Source of the DNA: Acidobacteriota bacterium
Lineage (GTDB): Bacteria; Acidobacteriota; Terriglobia; Terriglobales; Acidobacteriaceae
Direction of reading: 5' to 3'
Assembly (NCBI GenBank): GCA_018268755.1
Contig: JAFDVW010000009.1
Span: 248,001-312,000 of the forward strand
Length of the DNA: 64,000 nt
Below, in pieces: positions 51,951 to 61,275 of this stretch (its first letter is position 1; every line of letters begins with the position of its first letter). The notes beneath the pieces are model-generated. The model was not told where the DNA came from, ran no database searches, and saw nothing but the letters and a program-made list of their open reading frames with translations. Position numbers and translations under genes: made by a program.

Positions 51951-54900
51951 ATGTCGACGGAGTCAGTGGATCCCCGCCTCATCAAGCGGCTCGAGCTGTT
52001 TTCTTGGGCCACCAGTCTGCTTGCCATGTTGATCGGCTGGCTGGGCTTGTGCGGCTGGCTATTGCATTGGGAAGTTCTTAAAAACTGGCAGGTCGGCGTC
52101 GCCAAAATGAAGTTCTTTTCGGCGGTCAGCTTTCTCCTGATGGGAATCTCTTTATGGCTCTTGCGCAACCGAGAGGGACTCCCCGCCAACCGGAGGCGGG
52201 CCGTCACAGGCTGGGCGGCAGCTGGGGTTGTCGCCACCATTGGCTTTCTCAGCCTGGGCGCCGATCTCTTCGATTGGAAGTTCGTGGACGATCTTTTCCA
52301 CTTCGTGTCCGGGGTGCAATCGGACCGCATATCCATCCCTACCAGCAGCGCGTTTATACTCCTCGCCTCTGCGCTCTGCACCCTGCATTGGAAGCCGCGC
52401 GGCCGCATTTGGACTCCGCAATTCTTGTGCTTTGCCGCCATCATGATCTCCGGGATCGGACTCCTGGCCGCAACCTTGCCGGCCAGTTCCCCTACTGGAA
52501 TGTCCCTTCCCACCTCGCTGGCTCTGTTGCTGACCGCCTTGAGCATCGCCAACTTCCGCCCCACCTGGCTGCTGGGCGGCATCCTGGTGGCAAAAAGCCC
52601 TGGTGGGATGCTGCTCCGCAGAGTGTTCCCCGCAGTTTTGCTGATCATGAATTTGGTTGGCTCCCTGGAGTGGGAGGCGCTGCTCACCCCCACGCACCTG
52701 AGCTGGGCAGAAGTCGTGATCGTTACTCTGTGCGGAAATCTCCTGTTGTCGATGTTCATCCTGTGGACGGCATTTGTCCTGGATGTGGCCGACCAGCACC
52801 GTTCCGCTGCGGCTCGATCCCTGCATGAAAGTGAACAGCGCCTGGCCTCCATCATCGCTTCCGCCATGGACGCCATCATCACCATCGACGATCAACAGCG
52901 CGTTATCCTCTTCAATGCCACGGCCGAAAAGATGTTTCTGTGCCCGGCCCAAGCGGTGATCGGCCAGCCTATTGAGCGTTTCATCCCCGAACGCTTTCGC
53001 CCGGCGCATCGCGAGCATATTCGCCGCTTCGCGGTTTCGGCCATGAACGATCCCGCGATGGGAAGGCTGAATACATTGCGGGCCTTGCGCAGCAATGGTG
53101 AGGAGTTCCCCATCGATGCCTCGGTTTCTCAGATGAGCAGCGAGGGCAGGCAACTGTTTACCGTCATTTTGCGCGATGTCAGCGAACGCGTGCGCGCCGA
53201 GGAAGCACTCGCCGCGAAAGAAGAAGTGCTGCGCACCCTCCTCGACGGGGTGCAAGATTACGCCATCTATATGCTCGATCCCCACGGACGGGTAGCCAGC
53301 TGGAACGCCGGCGCGACACGCATCAAGGGATATAGCCCCGAAGAGGTAATCGGCCAGCATTTCTCCATATTTTATCCGGAAGAATTGCGCAGCCAGGCCT
53401 ATCACCATTTGCAGGTCGCCCTGGCCACAGGACAGTATGAGGACGAAGGCCAGCGCCGGCGGAAAGATGGCTCGCTGTTTTGGGCCAAGGTGGCCATCCT
53501 TCCCATCTTTCATCCCGATGGCAGCCTGCGGGGCTTTTCCAAAGTCCTGCACGACGTAACCGAACGCCATGAAATGGATAAGCTGCTGCGCGAACAGTCC
53601 CGCGTCATGGACCTTTCGCAAGTCCTGGTGCGGGACCCGGCCGGCCAGATCGTCACCTGGAGCCAGGGCATGAGCACCCTCTATGGGTATTCGCGCGATG
53701 AGGCAGTGGGCAAGATTTCCCACGAATTGTTGCACACCGAATTTTCCTTCCCTCTGGCCCAGATTGAGGCCCAGCTGAAACGCGAGGGCCGCTGGGCCGG
53801 CGAATTGGTCCACCGGAAAAAAGATGGCAGCCGGGTCGTGGTCGCCAGTGTCTGGGTACTGCATCGCGACGTAGAGGGGCGGCCCACCCGCGTGCTCGAA
53901 GCCAACACCGACATAACTCAGCTCAAACTGACGCAGGAACAACTGGCCGCCCAGTCGGAGGAACTAAACCGGCAAGCCCAGGAATTGGCCCGTTCCACGC
54001 GTGCGCTGGAAGAGCAAACTCGTCTGCTGCAAATCATCATGGACAGCATGGGGGAAGGCATGGTGGCCGTGGACCAGAATGGCAAATTTGTCCTGTGGAA
54101 CTCGGCGGCGACCAAGATCCTCGGGATTGGGCCCACGCACGCTTTCCCCTCCGAATGGACCGGGTTTTACGGGCTCTTTCTCCCCGACCAGGTCACACCC
54201 TATCCGCCCGAACAACTGCCTCTGGCGCGCGCGATCCGGGGAGAGGCGATGGACAAGGAAATGTATGTGCGCAACCCCGCGCTGGCGGAAGGCGTCTGGT
54301 TGGAAGTCAGCGGCCGTCCGCTACGCGATGACCAGGGCGCCTTGTGCGGCGGAGTGGCCGCCTTCCGTGACGTCACACAGAGAAAATTGGCCGGGCAAGT
54401 CATTCAACAGCTCAATGAAGAGCTTGAGCACCGGGTCAAAGAGCGTACTGCCCAATTGGAAACCGCGAATAAGGAAATGGAGGCCTTCACCTATTCCGTG
54501 TCCCACGATTTGCGGGCCCCGCTGCGCCACATCGCCGGTTTTGCCGGAATTCTGACGGAAGACTTTTCCTCACAAATTCCGCCCGAAGCCCGCCATTACC
54601 TGGACCGGATTCAGGAAGGCACCCGGCGCATGGGACAGCTGGTGGACGAACTGCTCACCTTGACCCGCGTGGGACGGCAGGCGGTGTCGCTGCAGGTGAC
54701 CGGCCTGCAGTCGGTGGTGGAAGAAACCATCAGCTTGCTGCAGCCGGAGGCGGAGCAGCGCGATGTGCAATGGAAAATCGGCCACTTGCCCTTTGTGGAA
54801 TGTGACCCCACCCTGATCGCGCAGGTCTTTCAAAACCTCATTTCCAATGCCTTGAAGTACTCCCGGCCGCGGCCCCATACCGTCATCGAAATCGGCCAGA

Positions 54901-55181
54901 CCAGAATGGACGGCCAGACTGTCCTCTTCGTGCGCGACAACGGGGTGGGGTTCAGCATGAAATATGCCGATAAATTGTTCGGGGTCTTCCAGCGCCTGCA
55001 CCGCAACGAAGACTTCGAAGGCACGGGTGTAGGCCTGGCCACCGTCCAGCGCATCATTCAAAAACATGGCGGCAAAATTTGGGCGGAAGCGGAGCTGGAC
55101 CAGGGCGCAACGTTCTATTTCACCCTGGGACCCGCCGAGAAAGCCAACCCCATGGAAGCAAAGGCCGCGGTAGGAGCTTGA
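51951..55181 (+). CDS. Multi-PAS sensor histidine kinase
   Basis: A 1076-residue kinase from the ATG at 51951 (MSTESVDPRLIKRLELFSWA). About seven membrane helices fill the first 280 residues (SWATSLLAMLIGWLGL, MKFFSAVSFLLMGISLWLL, and so on). Four PAS domains then follow: about 310-425 (ASIIASAMDAIITIDDQQRV), 430-550 (GVQDYAIYMLDPHGRVASWN), 560-675 and 700-815. A coiled-coil with VKERTAQLETANKEMEAF leads to the HisKA box FTYSVSHDLRAPLRHIAGFA, typical of phytochrome-type kinases. The ATPase shows LISNALKYSRPRPHT, VRDNGVGFSMKYAD and GTGVGLATVQRIIQKHGGKI. It is the first gene of the signalling operon. Confidence 0.9.
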   Translation: MSTESVDPRLIKRLELFSWATSLLAMLIGWLGLCGWLLHWEVLKNWQVGVAKMKFFSAVSFLLMGISLWLLRNREGLPANRRRAVTGWAAAGVVATIGFLSLGADLFDWKFVDDLFHFVSGVQSDRISIPTSSAFILLASALCTLHWKPRGRIWTPQFLCFAAIMISGIGLLAATLPASSPTGMSLPTSLALLLTALSIANFRPTWLLGGILVAKSPGGMLLRRVFPAVLLIMNLVGSLEWEALLTPTHLSWAEVVIVTLCGNLLLSMFILWTAFVLDVADQHRSAAARSLHESEQRLASIIASAMDAIITIDDQQRVILFNATAEKMFLCPAQAVIGQPIERFIPERFRPAHREHIRRFAVSAMNDPAMGRLNTLRALRSNGEEFPIDASVSQMSSEGRQLFTVILRDVSERVRAEEALAAKEEVLRTLLDGVQDYAIYMLDPHGRVASWNAGATRIKGYSPEEVIGQHFSIFYPEELRSQAYHHLQVALATGQYEDEGQRRRKDGSLFWAKVAILPIFHPDGSLRGFSKVLHDVTERHEMDKLLREQSRVMDLSQVLVRDPAGQIVTWSQGMSTLYGYSRDEAVGKISHELLHTEFSFPLAQIEAQLKREGRWAGELVHRKKDGSRVVVASVWVLHRDVEGRPTRVLEANTDITQLKLTQEQLAAQSEELNRQAQELARSTRALEEQTRLLQIIMDSMGEGMVAVDQNGKFVLWNSAATKILGIGPTHAFPSEWTGFYGLFLPDQVTPYPPEQLPLARAIRGEAMDKEMYVRNPALAEGVWLEVSGRPLRDDQGALCGGVAAFRDVTQRKLAGQVIQQLNEELEHRVKERTAQLETANKEMEAFTYSVSHDLRAPLRHIAGFAGILTEDFSSQIPPEARHYLDRIQEGTRRMGQLVDELLTLTRVGRQAVSLQVTGLQSVVEETISLLQPEAEQRDVQWKIGHLPFVECDPTLIAQVFQNLISNALKYSRPRPHTVIEIGQTRMDGQTVLFVRDNGVGFSMKYADKLFGVFQRLHRNEDFEGTGVGLATVQRIIQKHGGKIWAEAELDQGATFYFTLGPAEKANPMEAKAAVGA

Positions 55182-55183
55182 TT

Positions 55184-55663
55184 ATGTCACTCAACGGGAC
55201 ACAAATTCTGCTGGTGGAGGACAACCAGAATGATCTCGACCTCACCCTGCACGCGCTTAAGAAGGAGAACCTGGCCAACCATATCCTGGTGGCGCGCGAT
55301 GGAGAGGAGGCGCTCGACTTTCTGTTCTGCCGCGGGGCCTACAGCGACCACTCTTTCGATCATCCTCCCCGGCTGGTCCTTCTCGACCTCAAACTGCCCA
55401 AAGTCACCGGCCTGGAAGTCTTGCAGAAAGTCAAAAGTGATCCTCGCACCAAGGCCATTCCCATCATTGTTCTGACCTCTTCCAAGGAGGACCGCGACCT
55501 GGTGAACAGCTACAACTATGGCTGTAACAGCTATATCCAGAAGCCGGTCAGCTTTGCCGAGTTTCGCGAGACCGTCAAACATCTGGGCTTGTATTGGCTG
55601 GTGGTCAATCAACCGTTGCCGACCAAGCCAGCCAAAGAAATGAGCGAGTCGTGCCATGAGTGA
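55184..55663 (+). CDS. Rcp1-like single-domain response regulator
   Basis: A 159-residue protein starting MSLNGTQILLVEDNQNDLDL at 55184, 2 bp after the kinase stop. Receiver residues: VEDNQND (acidic pocket), PPRLVLLDLKLPKVTG (phospho-Asp), PIIVLTSSKEDRD (Thr) and YIQKPVSF (Lys). The extended helical stretch around FCRGAYSDHSFDHPP and SYNYGCNSYIQKP marks the Rcp1 type, which partners phytochrome-like kinases. There is no output domain, so it probably passes phosphate on or binds a target. The gene ends inside the next gene's start. Confidence 0.87.
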   Translation: MSLNGTQILLVEDNQNDLDLTLHALKKENLANHILVARDGEEALDFLFCRGAYSDHSFDHPPRLVLLDLKLPKVTGLEVLQKVKSDPRTKAIPIIVLTSSKEDRDLVNSYNYGCNSYIQKPVSFAEFRETVKHLGLYWLVVNQPLPTKPAKEMSESCHE

Positions 55664-56855
55664 AGGCGGAGAGCGGGGAGACGCCAGGACCAGGCTACGC
55701 GTTCTGCTGGTGGAGGACAATTCCGCCGACGCAGAACTGGTCATGCGGGAGCTGCGGCGCAGCGATTTTTCCGTGGCCGGGGCCACGGTCAAGACCCCCA
55801 CGGAATTCCGCGCCGAACTGCGTTCCCGTGCCCCCGACGTGGTTCTCGCGGACTACAACCTGGGGCAATGGCGGGGCATGGAAGCGCTGGACATCTTGCA
55901 TCAGGAAGGACTGGACGTGCCGCTGATTCTGGTTTCGGGCGCCCTGGGAGACGTGACCGCGGTGGAATGCATCAAGCAAGGCGCCACCGACTATGTGCTC
56001 AAGGACTCACTGGCGCGCCTGCCCGTCTCCATCGCGCGCGCCTTGCAAGAGAAGCAACTGCGGGCTGAACGCCGGCGGGCCCAGCAAGACCTGGCCCACA
56101 AGGTGGAGGAGCTGGCCCGTTCCAATCACGATCTCGAGCAGTTTGCCTACGTCGCTTCCCATGATTTGCAGGAACCGTTGCGCATGGTGGCCAACTACAC
56201 CCAGCTGCTGGCCGAACGCTATCGCGGCAAGCTCGACGAGCAGGCCGACAAGTACATTCACTATGCCGTAGATGGCGCTACCCGCATGCAGACCCTGATT
56301 CAGGATCTGCTGGCTTTCTCCCGCGCCGGGCGTCAGGGCATGGAAGTCGAACCCGTCGATAGCGCAGCGGCCGTGGCGGAGGCCATGAGCAACTTGCGCG
56401 CCGCGCTGGAGGAGAACCACGCCGAGATCGTGGTCGGACCTTTGCCTACGATCTCTGGCAACGCTTCCCAACTGCGGCAAGTCTTCCAAAACCTGGTGGG
56501 CAATGCCCTGAAATTTCACGGGTCCGCTCCCCCTCGCATCACGATCCACGCCGAAGACCGGGGAGAGGAGTGGCTGTTCTCCGTTTGCGACAACGGCATC
56601 GGCATCGCCCCGGAATACACCGACGCCATATTTGCCGTTTTCCAGCGCCTGCATACCCGCACCGAATATCCCGGAAACGGCATCGGCCTTTCTATCTGCA
56701 AGAAGATCGTGGAACGGCATGGGGGCAGGATCTGGGTGGAATCCCGGCCGGGAGAGGGGTCCACGTTCAAATTTACCTTGCGTGGGGCCGCGTCCCCGCC
56801 CATGAAGAGAGAAGAACCGCATGAAGCATGCGTCCGAGATCTTGTTAGTCGATGA
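55656..56855 (+). CDS. Receiver-histidine kinase hybrid
   Basis: A 399-residue protein. Residues about 14-130 are a receiver (RLRVLLVEDNSADAELV, VVLADYNLGQWRGMEAL with phospho-Asp, and VLKDSLA), followed by a coiled-coil and the HisKA box FAYVASHDLQEPLRMVANYT. The ATPase has VFQNLVGNALKFHGSAPP, FSVCDNGIGIAPEYTDAIFA and GIGLSICKKIVERHGGRIWV. This kinase-after-receiver order suits a relay enzyme that is switched by incoming phosphate. It overlaps the preceding gene by 8 bp and the next by 35 bp, so translation is coupled. Confidence 0.88.
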   Translation: MSEGGERGDARTRLRVLLVEDNSADAELVMRELRRSDFSVAGATVKTPTEFRAELRSRAPDVVLADYNLGQWRGMEALDILHQEGLDVPLILVSGALGDVTAVECIKQGATDYVLKDSLARLPVSIARALQEKQLRAERRRAQQDLAHKVEELARSNHDLEQFAYVASHDLQEPLRMVANYTQLLAERYRGKLDEQADKYIHYAVDGATRMQTLIQDLLAFSRAGRQGMEVEPVDSAAAVAEAMSNLRAALEENHAEIVVGPLPTISGNASQLRQVFQNLVGNALKFHGSAPPRITIHAEDRGEEWLFSVCDNGIGIAPEYTDAIFAVFQRLHTRTEYPGNGIGLSICKKIVERHGGRIWVESRPGEGSTFKFTLRGAASPPMKREEPHEACVRDLVSR

Positions 56856-57261
56856 CAACCCGGCAGACCTCGACTTGACCAGCGACGTGCTGACCGAGAA
56901 CCGGTGCGTGCAGCACATTAGCACCGTGCCGGACGGGGTGGAGGCCATTGCTTTTCTGCAGCGGCAGGGAAAATATGCCGCCGCCGCCCGTCCCGATCTC
57001 GTTCTTCTGGACCTGAATCTGCCCCGTAAGGACGGCCGCACGGTCCTTTCGGAGGTCAAAGCGGACCCCGAGCTGCGCCGCATGCCGGTAGTGATTTTCA
57101 GTACGTCGGAGGCACACAGCGACGTGGGCGCCAGCTATCAGCTGGGGGCCAACAGTTATGTGCACAAACCCGGCAATCTGAGGGACTACGTTTCCGCAGT
57201 CAAAGCGATTGGCGAATTTTGGTTTCGCTGCGCTTCTCTGCCGCACAAGGAGCCGCTATGA
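56821..57261 (+). CDS. Rcp1-like single-domain response regulator
   Basis: A 146-residue protein starting MKHASEILLVDDNPADLDLT within the end of the preceding hybrid kinase gene. Key residues are present: VDDNPAD (acidic pocket), PDLVLLDLNLPRKDGRTV (phospho-Asp), VVIFSTSEAHSD (Ser/Thr) and SYVHKPGN (Lys). Like the regulator at 55184 it lacks an output domain. Its TGA overlaps the ATG of the next hybrid kinase (ATGA), so it is tightly coupled. Confidence 0.87.
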   Translation: MKHASEILLVDDNPADLDLTSDVLTENRCVQHISTVPDGVEAIAFLQRQGKYAAAARPDLVLLDLNLPRKDGRTVLSEVKADPELRRMPVVIFSTSEAHSDVGASYQLGANSYVHKPGNLRDYVSAVKAIGEFWFRCASLPHKEPL

Positions 57262-58868
57262 ACCACGCCACGCAAGTGTTGCTCATTGAAGACAACCCCG
57301 GTGATGCCGACCTCGTCCGCCTGCGATTGGTGGAAGGCAAGTCGAATGTCGATGTACATTGCGTCGACCGCCTGGCCGACGGTCTGGAGTCCATCAGCCA
57401 TGCCTCGCCCTCGGTCGTGCTGCTGGACTTAAACCTTCCCGACAGTCGCGGAGCGGAGACCTTTCGCCGCATCCTCAATACCGCCCCCGGTGTGCCCGTG
57501 GTAGTGCTCTCCGGACAGGACGACGAAGAGCTGGCCTTGAAGGCGGTACATCAGGGGGTGCAGGACTATCTGGTCAAAGGGGCCTTTGACGGCAAGCAAC
57601 TGGCGCGTTCCATGCACTATGCCATCGAGCGCCAGGCCATGCTGCGTACGCTGGAAATCAGCCGGCAGCAGCAGCTGAAATTCAAAAACGAATTTCTTTC
57701 CCACGTTTCCCATGAACTGCGCACCCCGCTCACTGCCATTCATCAGTTCACCACCATCCTTCTGGACGGGCTGGCGGGCGAACTGGGCGCCGAACAACGC
57801 GAACACCTGGAGACCATCCTGCGTAGCGCCCAGCAATTGCGTTCCATGATCGGCGATCTCCTGGAGGCCACCCGCGCCGAGTCCGGTAAAGTGCAGATCC
57901 ATCCCCACTGCATCTCCATGAGCGAGGTCATCCACCAGGTGCTGGCCATGTTCCGCGCCACCGCCCAGGAGAAGCGTATCGGCCTCGAGGCCGGCGTGGA
58001 CACCCGCATTCCCCTGGTGCTGGCCGATCCGGAACGGGTGCGCCAGGTCCTGATCAACCTGATCGACAATGCCCTGAAATTTACCCCGGGAGATGGCTCC
58101 GTTCTGGTCAAGGCTTGTCTGGTGGATGCCGATCCTGATTTTGTGTATATCTCAGTCGCCGATACCGGACGGGGCATCCATCCCGAGGCCAAGTCGTTGA
58201 TTTTCGAACGGCTCTACCAGGACCCCGACTCCATTGACGACAGCCGCAAAGGCTTGGGTCTGGGCCTCTACATCGCCAAAGAACTGGTCCGGCTGCATGG
58301 CGGCCGGATCTGGGTAGAAAGCCAACTCGGGCACGGCAGCGTTTTCAGCTTCACCCTGCCGCTGTTCTCGCTGCCCAAACTGCTCACCCCTCTGCTCGGC
58401 AAGAAGGCCATGCCCTCCGGCCCCTTGTCGATCGTGCGGGTGGAACTGTGCCCCAGCAGCGAGGCCACCGCCAGCCATTGGCAAGAACTGCGCGAGCAAT
58501 GCCTGGAAACATTGCGCCTCTGCATCATGCCGGACAAGGACGTGCTATTGCCCTCTTTTGCCAAGGCGGCGCGCAGCGAGACCTTCCTCATCGTGGCCTG
58601 CGCCGATGCCGCGGGAGCGGAGGTGCTGGTCAAACGCATTCGCGAACAGCTGGCCGCCTGTACCGCATTGCAGGCCGCTGCGGTGGCGCAGGTATCATTC
58701 ACTTCCCTTCCGCCCGCCCAGCCGGGGGGCGAGGCTTCCGCGCCAGAGCTCCTGCAGAGCGCACTGGCCAACATTTCCGCCGTGATCGAAAGCGCACTCC
58801 GGCAACCGATCACCCCGCAACAATCGAACGACCAACCTCAGGAACCGGTAGGTATCCCTAAGGAGTGA
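57258..58868 (+). CDS. Receiver-histidine kinase hybrid
   Basis: A 536-residue protein starting MNHATQVLLIEDNPGDADLV at 57258. The receiver (about 1-120) has the pocket IEDNPGD, VVLLDLNLPDSRG (phospho-Asp) and YLVKGAFDG (Lys). Then comes the HisKA box FLSHVSHELRTPLTAIHQFT and the ATPase with VLINLIDNALKFTPGDGS, VADTGRGIHPEAKSL and GLGLGLYIAKELVRLHGGRI. The last 150 residues have no recognised domain (RVELCPSSEATASHWQELRE and so on); they may be a partner-binding region. It is coupled to the receiver before it and ends 5 bp before the ATG of the following receiver. Confidence 0.87.
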   Translation: MNHATQVLLIEDNPGDADLVRLRLVEGKSNVDVHCVDRLADGLESISHASPSVVLLDLNLPDSRGAETFRRILNTAPGVPVVVLSGQDDEELALKAVHQGVQDYLVKGAFDGKQLARSMHYAIERQAMLRTLEISRQQQLKFKNEFLSHVSHELRTPLTAIHQFTTILLDGLAGELGAEQREHLETILRSAQQLRSMIGDLLEATRAESGKVQIHPHCISMSEVIHQVLAMFRATAQEKRIGLEAGVDTRIPLVLADPERVRQVLINLIDNALKFTPGDGSVLVKACLVDADPDFVYISVADTGRGIHPEAKSLIFERLYQDPDSIDDSRKGLGLGLYIAKELVRLHGGRIWVESQLGHGSVFSFTLPLFSLPKLLTPLLGKKAMPSGPLSIVRVELCPSSEATASHWQELREQCLETLRLCIMPDKDVLLPSFAKAARSETFLIVACADAAGAEVLVKRIREQLAACTALQAAAVAQVSFTSLPPAQPGGEASAPELLQSALANISAVIESALRQPITPQQSNDQPQEPVGIPKE

Positions 58869-58873
58869 CTCTG

Positions 58874-59272
58874 ATGGAAAAACGAAAGATCCTGATTGTG
58901 GACGATGATCCTGATCTCAGGCGCGCGCTGAACCTGCGTCTGCGGGCCAATCAATATGACACCGCCTATGCCACGGACGGCTTTTCCGCCATCGCCATGG
59001 CGCAAAAAGAACGCCCCGACCTGATCATTTTGGACATCGGCTTGCCTGCCGGCGACGGCTTCGTGGTCCTGGAACGCCTGCAGGAAAATGCAGCGTTGTC
59101 CTGCATCCCGGTGATTGTGCTGACCGCGCGCGACCCGCAATCGACCAAGGAAAAGATCATGCGGGCGGGGGCAACAGCGTTTTTCCAGAAGCCCGCCGAC
59201 AATGCGGAGCTGTTGAATGCCGTCCGCGCCGTGCTCAGCCCGCCCTGGCCTGGAACCATGGCGATGGCCTGA
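58874..59272 (+). CDS. Single-domain response regulator
   Basis: A 132-residue protein starting MEKRKILIVDDDPDLRRALN; the ATG at 58874 is preferred over the GTG at 58865 because AAGGAG lies at 9 bp spacing. The receiver is complete: IVDDDPDL, PDLIILDIGLPAGDGFVV (phospho-Asp), IPVIVLTARDPQ (Thr) and FFQKPADN (Lys). There is no output domain, and the Rcp1 insertion is absent, so it is closer to CheY-like regulators. Given the downstream motAB genes, a CheY-like action on motility is possible. Confidence 0.86.
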   Translation: MEKRKILIVDDDPDLRRALNLRLRANQYDTAYATDGFSAIAMAQKERPDLIILDIGLPAGDGFVVLERLQENAALSCIPVIVLTARDPQSTKEKIMRAGATAFFQKPADNAELLNAVRAVLSPPWPGTMAMA

Positions 59273-59461
59273 GACCATGGGCAGGACCAGGACGGCGCGG
59301 GAGAGACCAGGCCCTCGCCGCCGCGGGTGGGACCGCGCTCTCATTCGCGGCCGCGGGTGGACTGGTCCGCCCCGCCTTCTCCCTTCCCCGCGTGGCGGCC
59401 CTGAAGTCTGCGCCGCCGCTTGCCGATAAGCGCACTGGAGGCTGATTCTCAGTCTTGGCCT

Positions 59462-60385
59462 ATGCCCGAGATCAAGGACCCCGCACTCTTCCGCTCGATT
59501 CTGGACAGCCTGCAGACCGGCGTCTGCGTGACTGACCGCGAAGGCCGCATCCTATTCTGGAATGACGGAGCGGAACGGATCACCGGCTATCGCCGTCATG
59601 AGGTGGTAGGACATCTCTCCGGTGAAAATATTTTGCTGCATTGCAACCGCAAGGCTTGTGCTCTCTGCGGCCCCTCTTGCCCTCTCGCCCTCAGCCTGCA
59701 GAACGGCAAGTCCAATGAGCTGCAAATGCACCTGCATCACCACACCGGCGACCAGGTCCCGGTGCATGTCTGGACGGTTCCGGTCCGCGACGATCATGGG
59801 ACTATCCTCTTACTGGCCCAGAGTTTTGACGTGCCGATGGCCGATCAGGCCCACGATCGGCGGCAGAATACGCTGGCCGCCTATGGCTGCCTCGATGAGA
59901 CCACGGGCGTGCCCAACCATGCCTTCACCTACTTTCAACTGCGGGAAAGCCTCGCCAGTTTCGCGCAACACCATGTTCCGTTCGGCATCATTACCCTGCG
60001 CGCTACCGATATCGAGAAATTCCGCGTGACCTATGGCCGCGCTGCCGTGGATACGCTACTCAGCGTGTTTGCCCGCACCATGAAGAACACGCTTCCGCCC
60101 AGTCATTTTGTGGGACGCTGGCAGGAGGACCAGTTTCTCGGCATCCTGCCCAACTGCAGCCAGGTGGAGTTGCACGGTTTTGCCGAGCAGCTGGCCAAGG
60201 TCGCGGGACACGCCCGCATCCAGTGGTGGGGAGATGAGCTCTCGGTGGCTACCACCCTGGGCTACGCCCTGGTGCGAAGTGGCGACGAGTGGGAGGCTCT
60301 GTTGGCCCGCGCCGAGTCCGTCAACCTGCCCCTGTCCCAGAGCGCGTCCGCGTCTTCCGGGGGAGATACTCCCCATAAAGGCTAG
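59462..60385 (+). CDS. PAS protein with Cys cluster and degenerate GGDEF domain
   Basis: A 307-residue protein from the ATG at 59462 (MPEIKDPALFRSILDSLQTG). Residues about 10-125 are a PAS domain containing four cysteines (C61, C66, C69, C73; LLHCNRKACALCGPSCP), a pattern seen in some PAS-GGDEF proteins and possibly metal- or redox-binding. Residues about 145-290 follow the GGDEF fold (LDETTGVPNHAFTYFQLRES, VGRWQEDQFLGILPN), but the GGDEF motif is replaced by QEDQF (221-225), so diguanylate cyclase activity is unlikely. It may bind GTP or partners instead. It is 5 bp upstream of motA and so probably co-transcribed with it. Confidence 0.8.
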   Translation: MPEIKDPALFRSILDSLQTGVCVTDREGRILFWNDGAERITGYRRHEVVGHLSGENILLHCNRKACALCGPSCPLALSLQNGKSNELQMHLHHHTGDQVPVHVWTVPVRDDHGTILLLAQSFDVPMADQAHDRRQNTLAAYGCLDETTGVPNHAFTYFQLRESLASFAQHHVPFGIITLRATDIEKFRVTYGRAAVDTLLSVFARTMKNTLPPSHFVGRWQEDQFLGILPNCSQVELHGFAEQLAKVAGHARIQWWGDELSVATTLGYALVRSGDEWEALLARAESVNLPLSQSASASSGGDTPHKG

Positions 60386-60390
60386 AAGAT

Positions 60391-61263
60391 ATGTTCGCGA
60401 TTATTGGCATTCTGGTGGTCCTGGGCGCCGTGATCGGCGGCTATCTGATGGAACATGGGCACTTGCAGGTGCTCATTCAGCCGGCCGAACTCCTCATCAT
60501 TGGCGGCGCCGCCGGGGGCACGGTATTGATCGCCAATCCGCTTCATATTCTGAAGAAGATTGTAAGCGGCGTGCTCGGCGCGTTTGGGGGTTCGAAATTC
60601 ACCCGGTCCTACTATACCGACTGCCTGAAAATGATGTACGAGCTCTTCAACAAAGCCCGCCGGGAAGGTCTGATGGCGCTGGAGAGCGATGTGGAAGAGC
60701 CCGATAAGAGTCCCATTTTTTCCAAGAACGCGGCCTTCATCAAAGACCATCATGCCTGCGATTTTGTGTGCGACACCCTGCGCATGGCGGTCAGCGGCGC
60801 GGAGGCCTTCGATCTTGACCAGATGCTCGACCTCGACCTGGAAGTGCATCATCACACCGCCGCGCTGCCCATCACCGCGCTCAGCACCATGGCGGACTCC
60901 CTGCCGGGACTCGGCATCGTGGCCGCCGTTCTGGGCGTGGTCATCACCATGGGCGCCCTGGGCGGACCGCCGGAGGAGATCGGCCACAAAGTGGCCGCAG
61001 CGCTCGTTGGCACCTTCCTGGGTATTCTGTTGTGTTACGGATTCGTCGGCCCACTGGCGGCGAGCATGGCCAAAATCTCCGACGAAGAACACGCATTCCT
61101 CTACGTATTGCGCGTGGTCATGATCTCGTTCCTTAAAGGCACCGCGCCCATTCTGGCGGTGGAAGTAGGCCGACGCGCCATACCCGGACATGTCCGGCCC
61201 GCCTTCAAAGACCTGGAAGCGGCCTGCCGCGGCGGCGGCGCCGCCCAGGCGGCATCCGCCTAA
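60391..61263 (+). CDS. motA: Flagellar motor stator protein MotA
   Basis: A 290-residue protein starting MFAIIGILVVLGAVIGGYLM. It has the four membrane helices of MotA: helices 1 and 2 at the N-terminus, a long cytoplasmic loop (about 60-160) with FSKNAAFIKDHHACDFVCDT, and helices 3 and 4 around LPGLGIVAAVLGVVITMGAL and VGTFLGILLCYGFVGPLAAS. It works with MotB as the proton-driven stator of the flagellar motor. No flagellar structural genes are nearby, so the rest of the machine lies elsewhere. The spacing to MotB is 12 bp. Length matches the usual 282-296. Confidence 0.92.
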   Translation: MFAIIGILVVLGAVIGGYLMEHGHLQVLIQPAELLIIGGAAGGTVLIANPLHILKKIVSGVLGAFGGSKFTRSYYTDCLKMMYELFNKARREGLMALESDVEEPDKSPIFSKNAAFIKDHHACDFVCDTLRMAVSGAEAFDLDQMLDLDLEVHHHTAALPITALSTMADSLPGLGIVAAVLGVVITMGALGGPPEEIGHKVAAALVGTFLGILLCYGFVGPLAASMAKISDEEHAFLYVLRVVMISFLKGTAPILAVEVGRRAIPGHVRPAFKDLEAACRGGGAAQAASA

Positions 61264-61275
61264 CGGAGAACTGCT

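Noticed and set aside
57258-58868. Idea that the last 150 residues of the second hybrid kinase form a second receiver or HPt domain
   Set aside because: No acidic pocket, phospho-Asp, Lys or HPt histidine pattern is present.
59273-59461. Repeated word GCCGCGGGTGG between the last receiver and the PAS gene
   Set aside because: Two copies of a GC-rich 11-mer in a GC-rich gap are not enough to call a repeat element or operator.
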